A DNA stretch of 64,000 bases from Hedera helix (GCA_947179155.2 OX359282.1:18616510-18680509); one strand, 5' to 3'; positions 42,999-56,340 are shown, counted from the first letter of the stretch. Made by a program: numbers and translations. Notes: a model not told the origin generated them from the sequence alone.

Positions 42999-44803
42999 AT
43001 GGCTGGAAAAGGGAAATTTTAGCAAGAACCAACAGGGGTCCTCTACAAAACCAATTACTTGACATGTACGGGGCTCAGTGAAAGGTAGACTTAGACCTAA
43101 GCAGCCAAGATCTAGATCCCTGGAAAATCACTTAGCGCCTATCCGGAGACGGTTGTTTTCACCCTCACTTACATTGGATTATGATTTAAGGAGGCCGAAT
43201 TTGCAGAACCTTAATCGAGGTGATCCAGATAAGAGATCAACATTAAGGGACCAGCGAGAGCGATTCGGGCTCTAGAAGATCAAAGAAGCAGAGGACGAGC
43301 TGGAGCTCTTAAGGTGTCGACAGTAGGAGTGGAACACACGTTTGTTTGAGCTTAGAAAAGAAGAAGATTTGTCAACCATAGTGGAAGGGGGTAAACGTGA
43401 AGCGACCCCACAAAGTCTACCTCGGCAAAGGCATGAAGAGATAAGGCAACCCGGTTCTCAAAGTCGGAACCATTCCCAAGGCTACATGGGATGACCTGGA
43501 CTTTCCAGCCAGCATCATATTGAAGAAATAAGGAGACCCAACTCACCTAGTTGAAATTATCGAAGATAGACCAGATCTCCAATTGAAAGAAGGGCCTAAG
43601 GCGGCATAAGGGAAAAACCAAGACGGGAAGGCCAACAAGGAGTACCATCAGGGCCTATTCCCGATCCCGCTATGCAGAGGATGGCAGAATTGGAGAAAAG
43701 ATTGGAAGCAGTAGAGATTGAACCAGTTACCCCACAACCTCTAGATCCGAGATCTTCTTTTTCCTCAGCCATAGATCTAGAGAAGGAAGATCCAAAGAAA
43801 AAGCCGCCACCTTTGGAGATTTATGACGGTACATGTGATCATTATGACCATACAAGTTCCTATTAACGGGTAATAAAGTATTACAACCATTCAGAAGCCG
43901 GGATATGCCAGATCTTCGTAACTACGTTGAAAAAAAGAGCTAAACAATTGATGATATCATTGCCCTCGAACTATATTCAATCATGGAAGGAATTATGTGA
44001 TAAGTTTCACGAGAGATTTGGGAGCAATAAGATAAGGGAAAAGTCGATTGCGTCATTGATGCAGCTAAAGCTGAAGCTTGAGGAGTTTTTGAGCTAGCTA
44101 GTATATGCAAAGATTTAGGGATTCAGTAGGTACCATCATCTATTTGAACATGATGCAGGCGTTGGGCCTTTTCACTACAAGATTGGACATGAGGCGAAAT
44201 AAGAAGCTCATTAAGGATATCATGTTTAGTTTACCAAAAGACCTGTCAGACGCTTATGAGAGAGCAAAAAAATTCATAGCGATTGATGAGGGAATAACGA
44301 GTCTGCAGTAGAGTAGCAAAGGGAACGATCGACCCAACAATAACCATAACACGAAGGGTGGAGAAGATAGAATGAATGTATGGGATCAGATCGGACCGAA
44401 GGGAGGACAGCCCCCGGCTGTTAATAAATCATCGTTTCAGCCTCGGGCGGATAGGAAGGTATACACCCCACTGAATATCGATTGGGTGAAGATCCTTCAG
44501 GCGATCAGAAACACATCTACAGTAGAGTCGGGACAGTTAAGATCTCGTCAAGCCAAAAGGAACTTATATTGTGAATATTATCGGTATACGGGACATTCTA
44601 TGGAGACATGTATTGGGTTAAAGGACTTAATCGAGAAGAAGGTTCAAAGTGAGGAGTTTATCCAATTTATAGCTGGTCAGGCGACATTAATGCCGAACCA
44701 GCTACGAACGGAAGATCGGGGAGCCAAGCAGGTCCTTCATTCCCGACGGATAGTAGATGTAATTTCGAATGGATCAGTTCCTAAAAAGTCTGTAAAGAAA
44801 TGA
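42999..44803 (+). pseudogene. Tat-type gag remnant
   Basis: Candidate start ATG 42999 (MAGKGKF then TAG). Open scraps are 43078-43275, 43672-43866, 44105-44311 and 44372-44803. Capsid-like motifs are spread over frames: PPPLEIYDGTCDHYDH, then IFVTTLKKRAKQLMIS and SWKELCDKFHERFGSNK. The last scrap has YTPLNIDWVKILQAI and a CCHC-like CEYYRYTGHSMETC, then GLKDLIEKKV, the wording of Tat-type gag. At least six stops and several frameshifts. Confidence 0.75.
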
Positions 44804-44875
44804 CGATCGCTCTCGGACATTGTGATGGCTTTGTCTAAATAGACAGCTAAGCCAGATCGACCTTTCCCTAACACG

Positions 44876-45094
44876 ATGTTCTCATTCTCATATGAAGATT
44901 ACTCCGCAGAGGCAGTGGAGCCTCATAAGGGAGCACTAGTTCTAACCGTGCAAGTCGGGCCTGTAGACATAAGTCGTATCATAATTGATAACGGGTCTTC
45001 GGTTGACGTATTGTATAGCCATGCGTATCAATGGATGGAATTGCAGTGTGTAAAGTTGGAAGTTGGAAGTTGGGCAAGAATCACCATTATATAG
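44876..45094 (+). pseudogene. Tat-type aspartic protease remnant
   Basis: It reads FSYEDYSAEAVEPHKGALV, then VDISRIIIDNGSSVDVLY. The IDNGSS motif is the Tat-clade form of the D-S/T-G active site. The frame ends at 45094 soon after, in sequence that no longer matches. Confidence 0.78.
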
Positions 45095-45169
45095 GTTCGG
45101 TAATGAGCCCATACCTGTGGTTAGAACAGTAGAGTTACTAGTGGTCTTTGGGAAGACTATCGGTTGACC

Positions 45170-45990
45170 CGAGTAGAGAACCAGTTTACCAAAAGCAGTG
45201 GATTTTTGCCCCGAAATGACAAAGGATCATCGATGATGAGGTTGGAAAGCTCCTAGATGCGGGAGTTATCGAAGAAATAAAATACACGGAGTGGGTTGCG
45301 AACGTGGTTCTTGTCAGGAAGCAGAACATGAAGTAGAGGGTCTGTATTAATTATATAGATTTAAACAAAACATGCCCCAAAGACTTCTATCAAAGACTTC
45401 TATCCGCTTCCCCATATTGATCAAATCATTGATGCGACTTCGGGGAATGTAATCTTGAGCTTCTTGGATGCGTTTTTAGGATACAATCAAATTCTGATGG
45501 CAAAGGAGGATATCCTGAAGATTGCCTGTATCACGCACAGAGATATTTATACATACAATAGGATGACCTTCAGGCTGATTAACACTAGAGCCACATACGA
45601 AAGAATAATGAATAAAGTCTTCCGGAAGCAGATCAAAAAAAACATGGAGATATACGTGGACGATATAATCATTAAGAGCTTCTGGGTGCATGATCATCTA
45701 TAGGATCTGGAGGAATGTTTCCAGACCGTAAGGCCCTACAATATGTGCCTCAACCCTACGAAATGTACGTTTGGCCTCAGCATGGGAAAATTCCTAGGAT
45801 ACCAAGTAAGTAAAAGGGGAATTGAGGCAAACCCGAAGAAGATAAAGGCAATTATGGATATGAAGTCACCGTAGAACTTCAAAGATGTGCAAAGGCTTAC
45901 TAGTCGAGTGGTAGCTTTGAGGAGGTTTATGTCTTGATCAGTAGAGAAGTGTATCCCTTTCTTCGCTATATTAAAAGGGTCGAAGAATAA
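45170..45990 (+). pseudogene. Tat-type reverse transcriptase remnant
   Basis: From about 45170: KLLDAGVIEEIKYTEWVANV, VLVRKQNMK then TAG, VCINYIDLNKTCPKDFY. A 13-bp tandem duplication (AAAGACTTCTATC at 45379-45391 and 45392-45404) shifts the frame. It continues at 45455-45703 (SFLDAFLGYNQILMA, MTFRLINTRATYERIMNKVF, active site IYVDDIIIKS), then NPTKCTFGLSMGKFLGYQVS. Non-functional. Confidence 0.82.
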
Positions 45991-46870
45991 GAAAACATTC
46001 TACTGGACAAAAAAGTCTGGAGATGCTTTTCAAAAAATCAAGAGGTATCTTTCCTCGGGCCCACTTTTGCAAAAACTAGTACTAAAGGAACCTCTTTACC
46101 TATATTTGGTAGTTAGCGATTTGGCAGTGTTATCTTTGTTCGGGAAGAAGAGGGAACTCAATGACCAATTTACTATATCAGTCACGCTTTAAGAGATGTT
46201 AAGACCTGATATCCCAATCTCAGAAGTGTGTCTATGCCTTTGTTGTGGCAAGTAGAAAGTTAAGTCATTACTTTGAGGGTCGATTGTTGTCTATACCAAT
46301 CAACCTTTAAAGAAAGTGTTGCATAAGCCAGATGCTTCAGGAAGGATAATTTCTTGGGCTGTAGAGCTTACCTAGTATGTCCTGGACTATCGTCTTCAAA
46401 TGACTATTAAGGAGAAAGTTTTAGTGGATTTCATAGTTAAGTACACATTTCCAGATGATAGGCAAGAGGAGGATTCGGACGGGGCTGTCACAGTTATAAC
46501 TGGAGGGTCATCAAACCCAGCCCTTTCTTGGACTTTGTATGTTGATGGGTCGTCGAATATTGAGGCTAGTGGAGCTGGTGTCATTTTAACTAGTCTAGAA
46601 GGATTTAAGGTACAACATGCAATTTGGTTTCTGTTCAAAGCTACCAATAATGAAGTTAAGTATAAGGCGATATTGGCGAGGTTGAGGTTGGTTAAGAGTT
46701 TGGAGGTATGTAATATATTTATATTCAGTGACTCTCAGTTGGTGGTCAAGCAGATCTAAAGGGAGTATGAGGCTCGGGGGGTAAGGATGACAATATATTT
46801 ATCCGAGGTAAAGATTCTGTTACAAAATTTTGTGCCTTAGGCTCGGAGGGCAAGGATGACAAGATATTTG
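45991..46870 (+). pseudogene. Tat-type RNase H remnants
   Basis: A worn RT-proximal RNase H (KRYLSSGPLLQKL, near 46050-46260) is followed by an open piece at 46400-46759. That piece reads WTLYVDGSSNIEASGAGVIL, NNEVKYKAILARLRL and IFSDSQLVVKQI: a second, archaeal-like RNase H of the kind carried by the Tat clade. Catalytic D, E and D positions are recognisable. Homology fades by 46870; the following pieces (SEVKILLQNF) are broken. Confidence 0.75.
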
Positions 46871-47639
46871 GTGCGAAACTCTTATATGCTGAGATGAACA
46901 ATTATTTTATGTCAATGAACCCGACGATATGCACGCACACTGAGACTAAACGTTATGCATAATGTAGGGTACTACGAGATCGATCACCTTATGTACTTAT
47001 TTCTTTTGAGGATTTTTAGTTAATCATTTTTAATTCTCTGATGTGTTCAATGGTCCTTAATGACCGCTCAATAACAAATTATGCCTATGCTTTGAAAGTT
47101 GACATCCTTCCTTGGAAGATACATATTAATTGGTTATTCCCGAACTACTGTGAATATTGCATATTCCAGTTTTAAAATCGTAACTCATTACTCACTTATG
47201 ATTCATTGGTTTACATCTGACTTATTTGAAGTTATTAATCTCCTAAACTTATGAGACTTAAGAAAATTCCTTAATTATTATTGCTTATGTACTTGCTGAG
47301 CAAACTTGTTACTTATTCTTGCATTATAACCCTATTTCAGTTAAGAAAGATAAGGCCAAATGTTTCGGAAAGGAAAAGGAAAAGCCAAGGCTACTGAATA
47401 GTTTAGGGTTGATGAATCAATCATATTTTGTATTAGACTCTAATTATCTTAGTATTTTGTATCTTAGACTTATTATGTATTGGTAAAGGTTGTTTAGACC
47501 CGAGATAATTGTAAGATGATTATTAATATATTGTAATATCGTATGTTTTTATGTATCGATTGGGTAGTTATGTTTGATGCTCAGATGGTATTGTGAAGCA
47601 CTGAATTCGATGTATGACTACCCGAATTTGGGGGCGTCA
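46871..47639 (+). repeat. Remnant of a Tekay-type LTR (3' end)
   Basis: From about 47080 it shares ACTTGCTGAGC and the final CCCGAATTTGGGGGCGTCATA (given in part) with the 3' end of the GY2-type LTR, whose minus strand ends CCCGGATTTGGGGTCGTCACA. The left limit is unclear: 46871-47080 is not assigned. Probably a truncated, old LTR. Confidence 0.5.
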
Positions 47640-47965
47640 TAAAGTAAAAGGTGAAATTTCAAAAGAGTAAAGTAAAAATGAGATGATATAATTATATTTT
47701 AATGGAGAAGTAATAAATGACACGATAGTCAATGACTGTTGAAATGATGGGCACGATAAAATTGGTGAAGTTATTAAAAGGAACGTGTGACGGTTTAGGG
47801 ATTGTGAGTAGTGAATTTGGGGGACGTGCAAAGTGTTTGATGGTCTTAATAGAAATAATGATTGATAATTAAGGCGCTGGGTAGTTTACACTATTCAGTC
47901 AAAATTAGTTGACTTTTTTAATATTACTCTCCTATTTAAATTCTTATAAATAAGAGAGTGGGGAG
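47640..47965. other. Unassigned gap before GY4
   Basis: 326 bases with no gene or repeat that I can place. It ends GAGAGTGGGGAG directly before the GY4 LTR. Confidence 0.5.
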
Positions 47966-49191
47966 TGTAATATCCTAAATATTTATAGAAGTTATAAATA
48001 TGATATTAAATGACTAAATTTAATTTTGAGGATAAAATTCTTGTAAGGAGGAGTGAATGTAATATTCTGAACATTTCAAATACGATCTGAAAAGATCTAT
48101 ATAAAGTTTGTCAATTTAAAACCTAAGAACGATTGCTAAAGTATACGTTGAGCTATTTGAAAAATTAAAAACATCTCGTAGATACAATCTTATACAATTA
48201 GAAGTTAAAGTATATGTTATGTGATTTATCTATATGTATAAATTTATGGTTTGGTTTAAATAGTTAACCTTAACACTTAATAAAATCAAGAAGTTATTTT
48301 AGAAGAAAACCTAAAATTGGGAAAAAAGGTTAAAACCTAAATCTTAAACCCTAAGGATATAACCTAGGCTCCTTAGAAAAACATGTACATCTTTTTGACA
48401 ATCCGTTTCAAGATACGACGTTCCTACGAAGTAAAAACACATAATAACGAATAAAAGTTTTTCAGCAGAAAAAATGCTAAAACACTATTCATGAGAAAAC
48501 GCTTCGTCGTTTGAACTTTTTAGATTTAACGACTTAGTGTTCATACAGGTCATAGATGACAGGGAACAAATAAAAGTTTTTCTCTAAAAACGTGCATGGG
48601 AATAAGACAAAATAGGGATAAGACGAAAAGAAATAAAAATTTTTGGCTTAGTTAGTTTGATTACTTTTGTAGAGAATTTGAGAGCATGATGGTCATTTAG
48701 GAATGTTGGAATATTTACAATATATGCAAGTAAATATTAATCATTAAGGTGAAAGTGAATAAATTGAATTTTGCTTCCTAAATATCAACCATTAAGATGG
48801 AAATGAACAAATTGAGTTTTGCTTCCTTTAATGGTTTGATTGGTTAGAAATGGTGAGATGTGGCCTCCTATGAGTTAAGGGTTCTTAAGTAGGGCTACTA
48901 ATCACCAATTAAGTCATTAAGTAAAGATTAATTACATGTAAGAATGATTAAGCAAAAGCTAAGCAAAGTTAGTAAGTTAAATTAATCTAATGTGCTTGAT
49001 ATTTTTGCAAATACACATTGCAAGCATTAATGGCCAAGGGGGACAGGGGGGCATGGTTTTTGGGGAGGGGAAACAACCTAGGAAGTTCACTTGCAAGATA
49101 TTTAGGTGTACCCAACTTGGAGGCTAAGTTAAGTAGATATTTGGTGGCCTAAAGTCCTAAATACCCTAACTTAGGAAGTCCTATAAATAGC

Positions 49192-49199
49192 AAGCTCTT
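49192..49199 (+). promoter_or_regulatory. Candidate TATA box of GY4 5' LTR
   Basis: TATAAATA in the context AGTCCTATAAATAGCAAGC. LTR B has TACAAATA at the same place (57566-57573), one T-to-C change. Confidence 0.6.
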
Positions 49200-49440
49200 C
49201 ATTAATTAAACCTCACCAATTCACAAGCTAAAATCCTAGAGCAAAGATGCTAGTTCAATACTGAGAGAGTTCTTGGAAGATAGAAACAAGAGGCTAGCTT
49301 AATCTAGTAGTAAAAGCAAGCACTTTAAGAGGTAACGAAACTCGAGTCATTATAATTTTACTTTATGTTCTTAAGTTCTTGAGTAATAGTTATAAATATC
49401 TATATATGATATTTTAATTTAATGTTATGGAGTCCTAAAA

Positions 49441-49836
49441 TGTGACATCCCATATTTTAACAAGATTTCTAAATAAGAATCTTGGTTAATTAAGTAAATG
49501 TGAGAAGTTAAAAACCTAGTTTGGAAGAACAAGATGTATTAATAGTGATTAAATATAATTTATTATTTAATCAATGTGTTAAAAATGACCTATGTGGTTG
49601 ATTTGGTAAAGAGGGACTCTTAGTGTAAATAGGGGTCTATCAAGCTTATAAGGATCAGTCATTAATAAAGGAATACATTAATGGCTTGATATATGATGAA
49701 ATTATATTAAATATAATTTGCTATAGTTAAAAAGAAATAGAATAGATTAAAGGTAAATGATATGATGAAATACCTATAATGAGGTAATTAAAAAAGAAAT
49801 TATTGTCAGACACTGTGTTGTGTCAGCATGTGATAG

Positions 49837-49901
<65 letters not shown>

Positions 49902-52900
49902 TTGATATAAGAATGAAAGAAAAGTTAAAACTTAGAGAATAAAGGAAATGAAAAAAGAATATATAAATTAAGCTTTAGTTATGAATATTAATAACTAGTT
50001 TAATGAATAGACCTTGAGAGGCTAGGTTACAAGAATGACAAGGTAATGTGTGGTAGCATGTGCAGAAAAGAAGGAACCGTTTAACCTAATTAGTATATTA
50101 GGGATTAAAGGAATAACAAAGATAATGATTTTTGAACGTTTTGAATTTGTTAAAGAATTGATATTAATCAAGTAAAATGAGGTAAGTATTTATATGGCGT
50201 ATAAATACAGAAGGTAATACTCCCGAATATGAGTAGAAGGAATGTTGATTGCATGTATGCTGAAAATTGACATATGTGTATTAAGTAAATGAACGAAAGG
50301 ACGTAAAAGTCGTGAAATAGTAATATGAGCGTAAAATGATAAAAGATTATGAATTTTGATAATTCAAGCATGGTTCGCTTTTCGAGGAAGCGATTTATGA
50401 AAAAAGTGAGCATTTCGACTATTTGAGACGTCGGGAAGTGAAATTGATTAAATGTGGAACCGATAAGGTTTGTAGGAAACTAGAAATACAATTTTAGTTA
50501 AGAAAATTTATTTAGTCGGTTTGCGATTAAATACCTAATTAAGCTATGAAATGAGACTACGTGAACGTAGCATAGTGGAAAACGAATGACCTAGTTGGTC
50601 GATTGAAAGAAAAATTAATTTAAATGAGCGTGAAATGAATTAATAAGAGAGAAGTATGAAAGTTGCCTTAAAAGGAAATTTGAAAGAAAATGGAAAAGCT
50701 AGCAAAATTGGCTTTTGACTAAAATGCCCTCAACAAATTAGTTAATGACCTTTGTGTCCTAAAGGGCAAAATAACCAAAATACCCTTGACAAATTAGGTA
50801 ATGAACTATGTGTTCTAAGTGATGAAATGACAAAAATGCCCTTCATTAATGGTGTGAAATGACTAAAATGCCCTTGGATGGGTTAACCATGGTTATTATA
50901 CTTAACCAAACCTAGTTAAGTCTCATAAAATAAGCCAAAAAAGGCAAGTAAGTGCTCTCATTCTTCATTTTTGCTGGAAAATCAACCCTAGGAGAGTGAG
51001 AGAGAGAGAAGGAAGCCATTGAAGCAATAATCAAAATCTTGGATTTTTGAAACTAGGATGCTTAGATGATCGTGGAGCAAGAAGAAAAGATGAAGTCCTC
51101 GGCATGGTGAAGTTTTTTATGTGAAGAAGTTGATCATTCATAAAGGTTTAAAAGTTTTTCAAACTTAAAACTTGGATTCAAGTATGTTTAAGTTTGTATG
51201 TATGGTTAATAGTATGATTTATGGAAGAAAATATGACTAGAGTTGGAAGATCATGGTAAAACCTTAATATATAAATTTGAGGCTGATGGTATAAGTGTAA
51301 TTGTATGATAGCTAGCATGTAAAATGCTTAAAAGTATAGAAAATATATTTTGGAAGGCTAAAATTAGCTATTATGGCAATATGTTCAAAAAAACATATAT
51401 TGAAGGGAAATGAATTTGAAATAATTTATAAATGGGTAGTATAATAACTACAAAGGTTAAAAATGAACTCTTTAATGAGTATATGAGAATGGAAGTATAA
51501 GTGTTGGAAAACAAAAAAGTTTGGTAAAATGGATGAAAATCCAACTTAAAGGTGATTTTTGGCAATTTTGAGTAATTAAAGGTGAAATAAAGCCAAATGA
51601 CTTGGTTTTATGTTATTATATGTGTCTACATTAATTTGGTAGTCAACAAATGAAAGTTTGAATGAAAATTCGATTCGAACGATCGAAATCGATTGTTCGA
51701 CCTAAAACGGATTTTTATGGACAAATCCCGCCTTGGGCAATACAAAGTTGATTCAAAGGTCTAGACATGTCTTATATGAGGTATATGAGCTTTGTTAAGT
51801 GTTAGAATGAAGTTTGGAAGCAAATGGCCAAAAATGATAGTTGGTAAAAATGAGTTTTGAAGTTGAAATTTTTTCTAGGTATGGAAACAAGTTTAAACGC
51901 CCTCCTACGAGCTATTGTTTCGATAATTTTAAGAATTCAAATGAGCCAAGTAGTAATTTTGTAAAATACTAGGTAGTAAGACCCAGTTATGGTTCAAATT
52001 TGAGCTTAATTGGATGTAAAATGAAGGATTTAAAAATTAGTAATGGTAGGGTAAAAATCAAAAATCCTAATTCTGAACACTGAGCCTAGGAATGTTTTGT
52101 ACTAAACATTGCGCCGGGCCCAAATGTATTGTTCATGGCAGAGAAGATTTCGCGGCCAGCGAAGTCTGAAGGTGCCAGGGAGAAGTTACTATTCACAGCA
52201 AAAAAATTTAAGTTTATAAAAAGCTATATTTTGATGTGGGATGATAGAAATAAGTTATATAAACCCTAGAATTGATAATAATGGTTAAATTAAAGGGTGT
52301 TAAGGTATAATGAGATAATGACTGACATAATATAACATGCCTAAAGCTAAGTCAAACCATGTTAAGGGTTATGTAAAAGGTCGGGAACGAGTTAAGATGT
52401 ATTATTAATGTATGTAAAATGTAATACATCAAAAGTATAATGAATAGAGACTAATGGTCTAGTGATTATAGTTGAAGTGAAAGGAATTATGTAATTTTTT
52501 TTGACCCTATAATGATATATAGGTTGTATGTTTACAGATAAGTTCGGATTAGCAAATCGACACGGTGAAGGCTATGAAAGACGATCAAATAGCTTAAAGG
52601 TTAAGCTTGATAACATGTATCAGGCAAGTTTTTCAGACTTGTTGAAATGTAATAAATGTTGTATGTGAACTATTGGACAAACTATGTGACATTAAATGTT
52701 TTGAAATGTGCACTTCATACATCTATGTGTTTTAACTGGTAAATGCAATATGTGACATTTATAATTTAAAAATGCACAGCATGATAAAGTAAAGAATGCA
52801 TGACGCGTGTTTATGAATTGCAAGCATGAAAGGTGTTATCTGTTAAACTTGCTGAGTCTTTGTGCTCACTCTTACTATGAACTGATAATTTCAGGCAATG

Positions 52901-53509
52901 TATGAGAAGGCCAGAGGTTCCGGTTAAGCAAAAAGGTAATAAAAATGGTAAATGCATAGAAAGATGTGAAAAAAATGTATTATATTCATTTGTTTAATAT
53001 AATAAGTAAATGGATGAATGTAAATTTGTACAGGTTCAAGTTATGTAACGTCTTGATTTTAAATGTTAAACCTTGATGGTAATAAAGAGATATATGATTT
53101 TGTAAATTCATAGCAATAAATATGCATGTATGTATTATTCAGAGAAAGGATGTAAAGAGATAAGATTAAAGTAGTGTTGTAGGTCAAGTCATATATGTAA
53201 TGGACTCCCAGGTATGGGACAGATATGGATAGATATGATGGGTGACTGTATTCACAGGGTAAATTAAGTTAAACCATAACATATATGATTTTGAAATGTA
53301 TTAGACTAGGTCATAATTTATGTATGTATGACCTAAGTTCTAATGTATAGAATGTGAAGGTTATGATTCTGAGGAAGGTGATGATTGTAAGTTAAATAAT
53401 CAAGATTATGAGCTGTATTATGGTTAAATGAATAGTTTTAAAGGTAAAATGTATGTATTAACGCACGAGATCGCCATTAGCAAATGATGGGGTTTCGCGA
53501 TACGTTATA
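49441..53509 (+). mobile_element. Solo LTR of 4.07 kb inside GY4 LTR A
   Basis: It begins TGTGACATCCC and ends GCGATACGTTATA (probably CA to TA). The target duplication TAAAA is at 49436-49440 and 53510-53514. LTR B shows the uninterrupted target (CCTAAAACATGATG at about 57827). It has no PBS, gag, pol or PPT. It includes AACTTGCTGAGT and a (TA)n at 49842-49900. Other minus-strand frames within it are AT-rich noise. This looks like LTR-LTR recombination of a Tekay-like element. Confidence 0.8.
49842..49900 (+). repeat. (AT)n microsatellite, about 59 bp
   Basis: Pure AT dinucleotides within the solo LTR. Confidence 0.95.
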
Positions 53510-55616
53510 TAAAACATGATGTTCTAGCCTGATACGCTAGGGATATAAAGTTGTAAGTAAAGGAACTATAAAACACATGAAAGATTGAATTATTCGTGTT
53601 CTTCGCGTGTTCTTGTGCAAAAGTCATAAATCTTATATAAGTGATTTATGATTTCATAATTTAGTATTATAAAATTGTAGAACATGATGTCCTAGCCTGA
53701 TACGCTAGGGATATCAAGTTATAATAAATGAACGATGAAACTTAGTTTACGTGATCTTCGTGTTCGTAAGAGAAAGTCAAATTTTTTCTTATAAGTAGGT
53801 TTATGATTTTTAATTTAGTGTTATAAGATGTTATAGAGTCATAAAACACGATGTCTTAATATTTTAATGCTTGAAGTATTATGTTTAGATCAATCAAAAC
53901 AAGAGACTGTGAAACTAGTTTTAAACAGTCCCTTTGTGGCCAATTTCTGTCTAGTTTCATTTGGAATCTTAGACGATAGTATAAATATGATTTGTATAGC
54001 CGGAAGTTACGAATGTGTGGGATCTTGAACGACTCAAAAATGTCTTTAAACGCAAAAGATATGGCCAAAACACTGCGGCTAGTCAGGACATAAACTAGGC
54101 TGTCCAAAATCCGAATTTACGCCTTTTGTAGAAGGATTGTATAATTCATTTCGCCTATGAAAATAGTATAATTAAGTTATAACAACACATGTTATGACTT
54201 AAAATTCGATAAATTAACATTCGGGTACGTATAACCCTTTATGTAAGATTTTAAACGTTTACTGGGAAACCCTAATTTACCATTAAGGTAAGTTTCTCTT
54301 TTCTTGCACCCCGTACAACAAGGTGTTTTCGAATTGGGAAATTTCATTTGCCTTATGAAATTCAGTATATGATATTCTATATTTATTGGACAAGTTTTCT
54401 AACTTTAATGCGTTAATGTACAAACTTTTTATTCGAATTATGAACACATTTAAATATTTTATTCGTGTTATCTATTATTGGGAAATTATTACTTTTTGTT
54501 CAAGCATAACTTAAAGAAATGATCGATTATTTGCGAGAATTTGAATTGATATCATATCAAGGCATACACTGTTGATTGAGAAACCAACTTATTGGTACGT
54601 TATCCATACTGATATGATACCTCTTTATATAAGAGTGATAACTAGGTTGCCATAGTGTTGACCATGGTTTAGGCAGTAAATGTACTAGCCTAAGTGTGTC
54701 TAGAACACTTGTAGGATGATATGCATACTCTTAGGATATAAATGGGTTGATCTCCCATTAAATATCTGAACTAATGATTCCTAAGTCTATATGACCTCTG
54801 AGAATGATTATCATGTCTGGTTGAACAAATCAACTCATGCTTTCTAAGTCTTGATGACTACAGAAACTAGATTCGACTGGTTGACGGACAAACCTCAGTA
54901 TAATAATGAAAAATCATTGAACTAAATGTTCTTTTGAATTCAAACACAGTGTGAATAGTTTATTCATTTTATTTAAAACTTGTTGAGTTTTTGTAGCTCA
55001 GCCTTGCAAATATAATTTCATTTGTAACGTTGAAAGATAATCTAGGATATTCAAATATGAAGTCCAATGGGAAGAGACATTTCTAGATTAGGTTTTTTGC
55101 TTTTACTTGTACTATTTAAATCTATTAAGACTTTGATGTAATAACAATACGTTATTTAGAATCTATGTAACCGAATTCAAAGTTATGGAATAAATTATCA
55201 TTTTTTATTACATCCATTGTGTTGTACTTACATTTTTAGATTATTTAGAATGTTGTACTAATTTAGTACAGTATTTATATGAACTATATATCTGAATGAT
55301 GGTATTAAGTGATTGAAGGAGTTTTGTAAGAGCCGAGAGTTACTCATCTGTTCCAAGAACAAACTTATCATTTGATACTGTGAATGTCAAATAGATAGGA
55401 ACTATTGATATGAAAAAGATATCAATGAGATATAAATCTATATATCCAAGTGAGGGTATCCAAACACAGGAATTATTCTGGCGAAAGCTATTATTTGTTA
55501 TGGGATACTGTGAACCTAGGATAGATAGAAGTTATATATTATGAAATATCTATAGTTGATCAGTTAGCATGAACACCTAATCTACTACAAGAAGTGTAGA
55601 GATTTGGGGCATCATA

Positions 55617-56340
55617 ATTTTGTATCAGAACAGTATATTATAGCCCTGAGGTAATGAGTACCTTATAATATATCTGAGGGATAGGGGTAAATAGACTTAG
55701 GAGGAGTCCATAGACAATTAAAAGATATGCATAAATCTTAATACATAAAAATATTATGTGAAAGAAATATATCAAAGGAAGATAAAATCCTTAAGAGAAA
55801 ATTTGAAAAGGAATGGACTCATTAAGAGTTCTCAAGCAAATAAAAAGATCAAATAAATCTTAATTATATTTGTATGAAACTATTTCATAAAATGAAATCG
55901 TGCGATTGATATTAGGTATAATTTTATTTCATAAAACCTGAGAAAGTAAAAGAAGTAAACACGTAGAGGGATGTTAATGAGAAATTTATTTGGAGATATT
56001 TATTTGGTGATATTCATTTGGAGATAATCAAAATTATTTGGGGATATTTATTTAGAGATAATCAAAATTCTTTTGGAGATATTCATTGGAGATAATCAAA
56101 ATTAATTTGTAAAATTTATTAGTAGATAATCAAAATTCATTTGGAGATAGTAGAAATTTACCTGGAGATAGTAGTAATTTATTTTGAGATATTAGATATT
56201 TTTGGAGATAGTAAGATGTAAACTCATAAAGAGTTATAAGTGATAAATGATGGATTAAGAAAATTCATACTAAGTGTAGTGAATGTTAGAGATAATTATA
56301 TTGTAATTTCTAGGATAAAATTCTTATAGGAAGGAGAGAA
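55617..56340 (+). repeat. GY4 interior: worn PBS, GGAGATA-rich repeats, PPT
   Basis: TTTTGTATCAGAACAG (55618-55633) resembles TTGGTATCAGAGC. No coding is seen. 55988-56215 contains about a dozen degenerate units around ATTTGGAGATA and GATAATCAAAATT. GGAAGGAGAGAA (56329-56340) is the PPT beside LTR B. Confidence 0.65.

Larger units (their letters stand above)
42366..46870 (+). mobile_element. Decayed Tat-type Ty3/gypsy fragment
   Basis: A probable 5' LTR (42366-42927, TGTTGGGA...GTAAACA) and degenerate PBS are followed by remnants of gag, a DNGSS protease, RT with YVDD and an RNase H of the LYVDGSSN type. These wordings match Tat/Retand plant gypsy elements. Sequence homology stops near 46870 before any integrase, and no 3' LTR is seen. 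Dense stops mark it as old. Confidence 0.75.
47966..55616 (+). repeat. GY4 5' LTR, interrupted by a solo LTR
   Basis: It starts TGTAATATCC and ends about GGGGCATCATA. Removing 49441-53514 leaves about 3.58 kb. The first 92 bases repeat as TGTAATATTC at 48058, preceded by a PPT-like AAGGAGGAGTGAA. The segment 53515-53700 has two copies of a unit of about 165 bp (ACATGATGTYCTAGCCTGAT). Confidence 0.8.
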
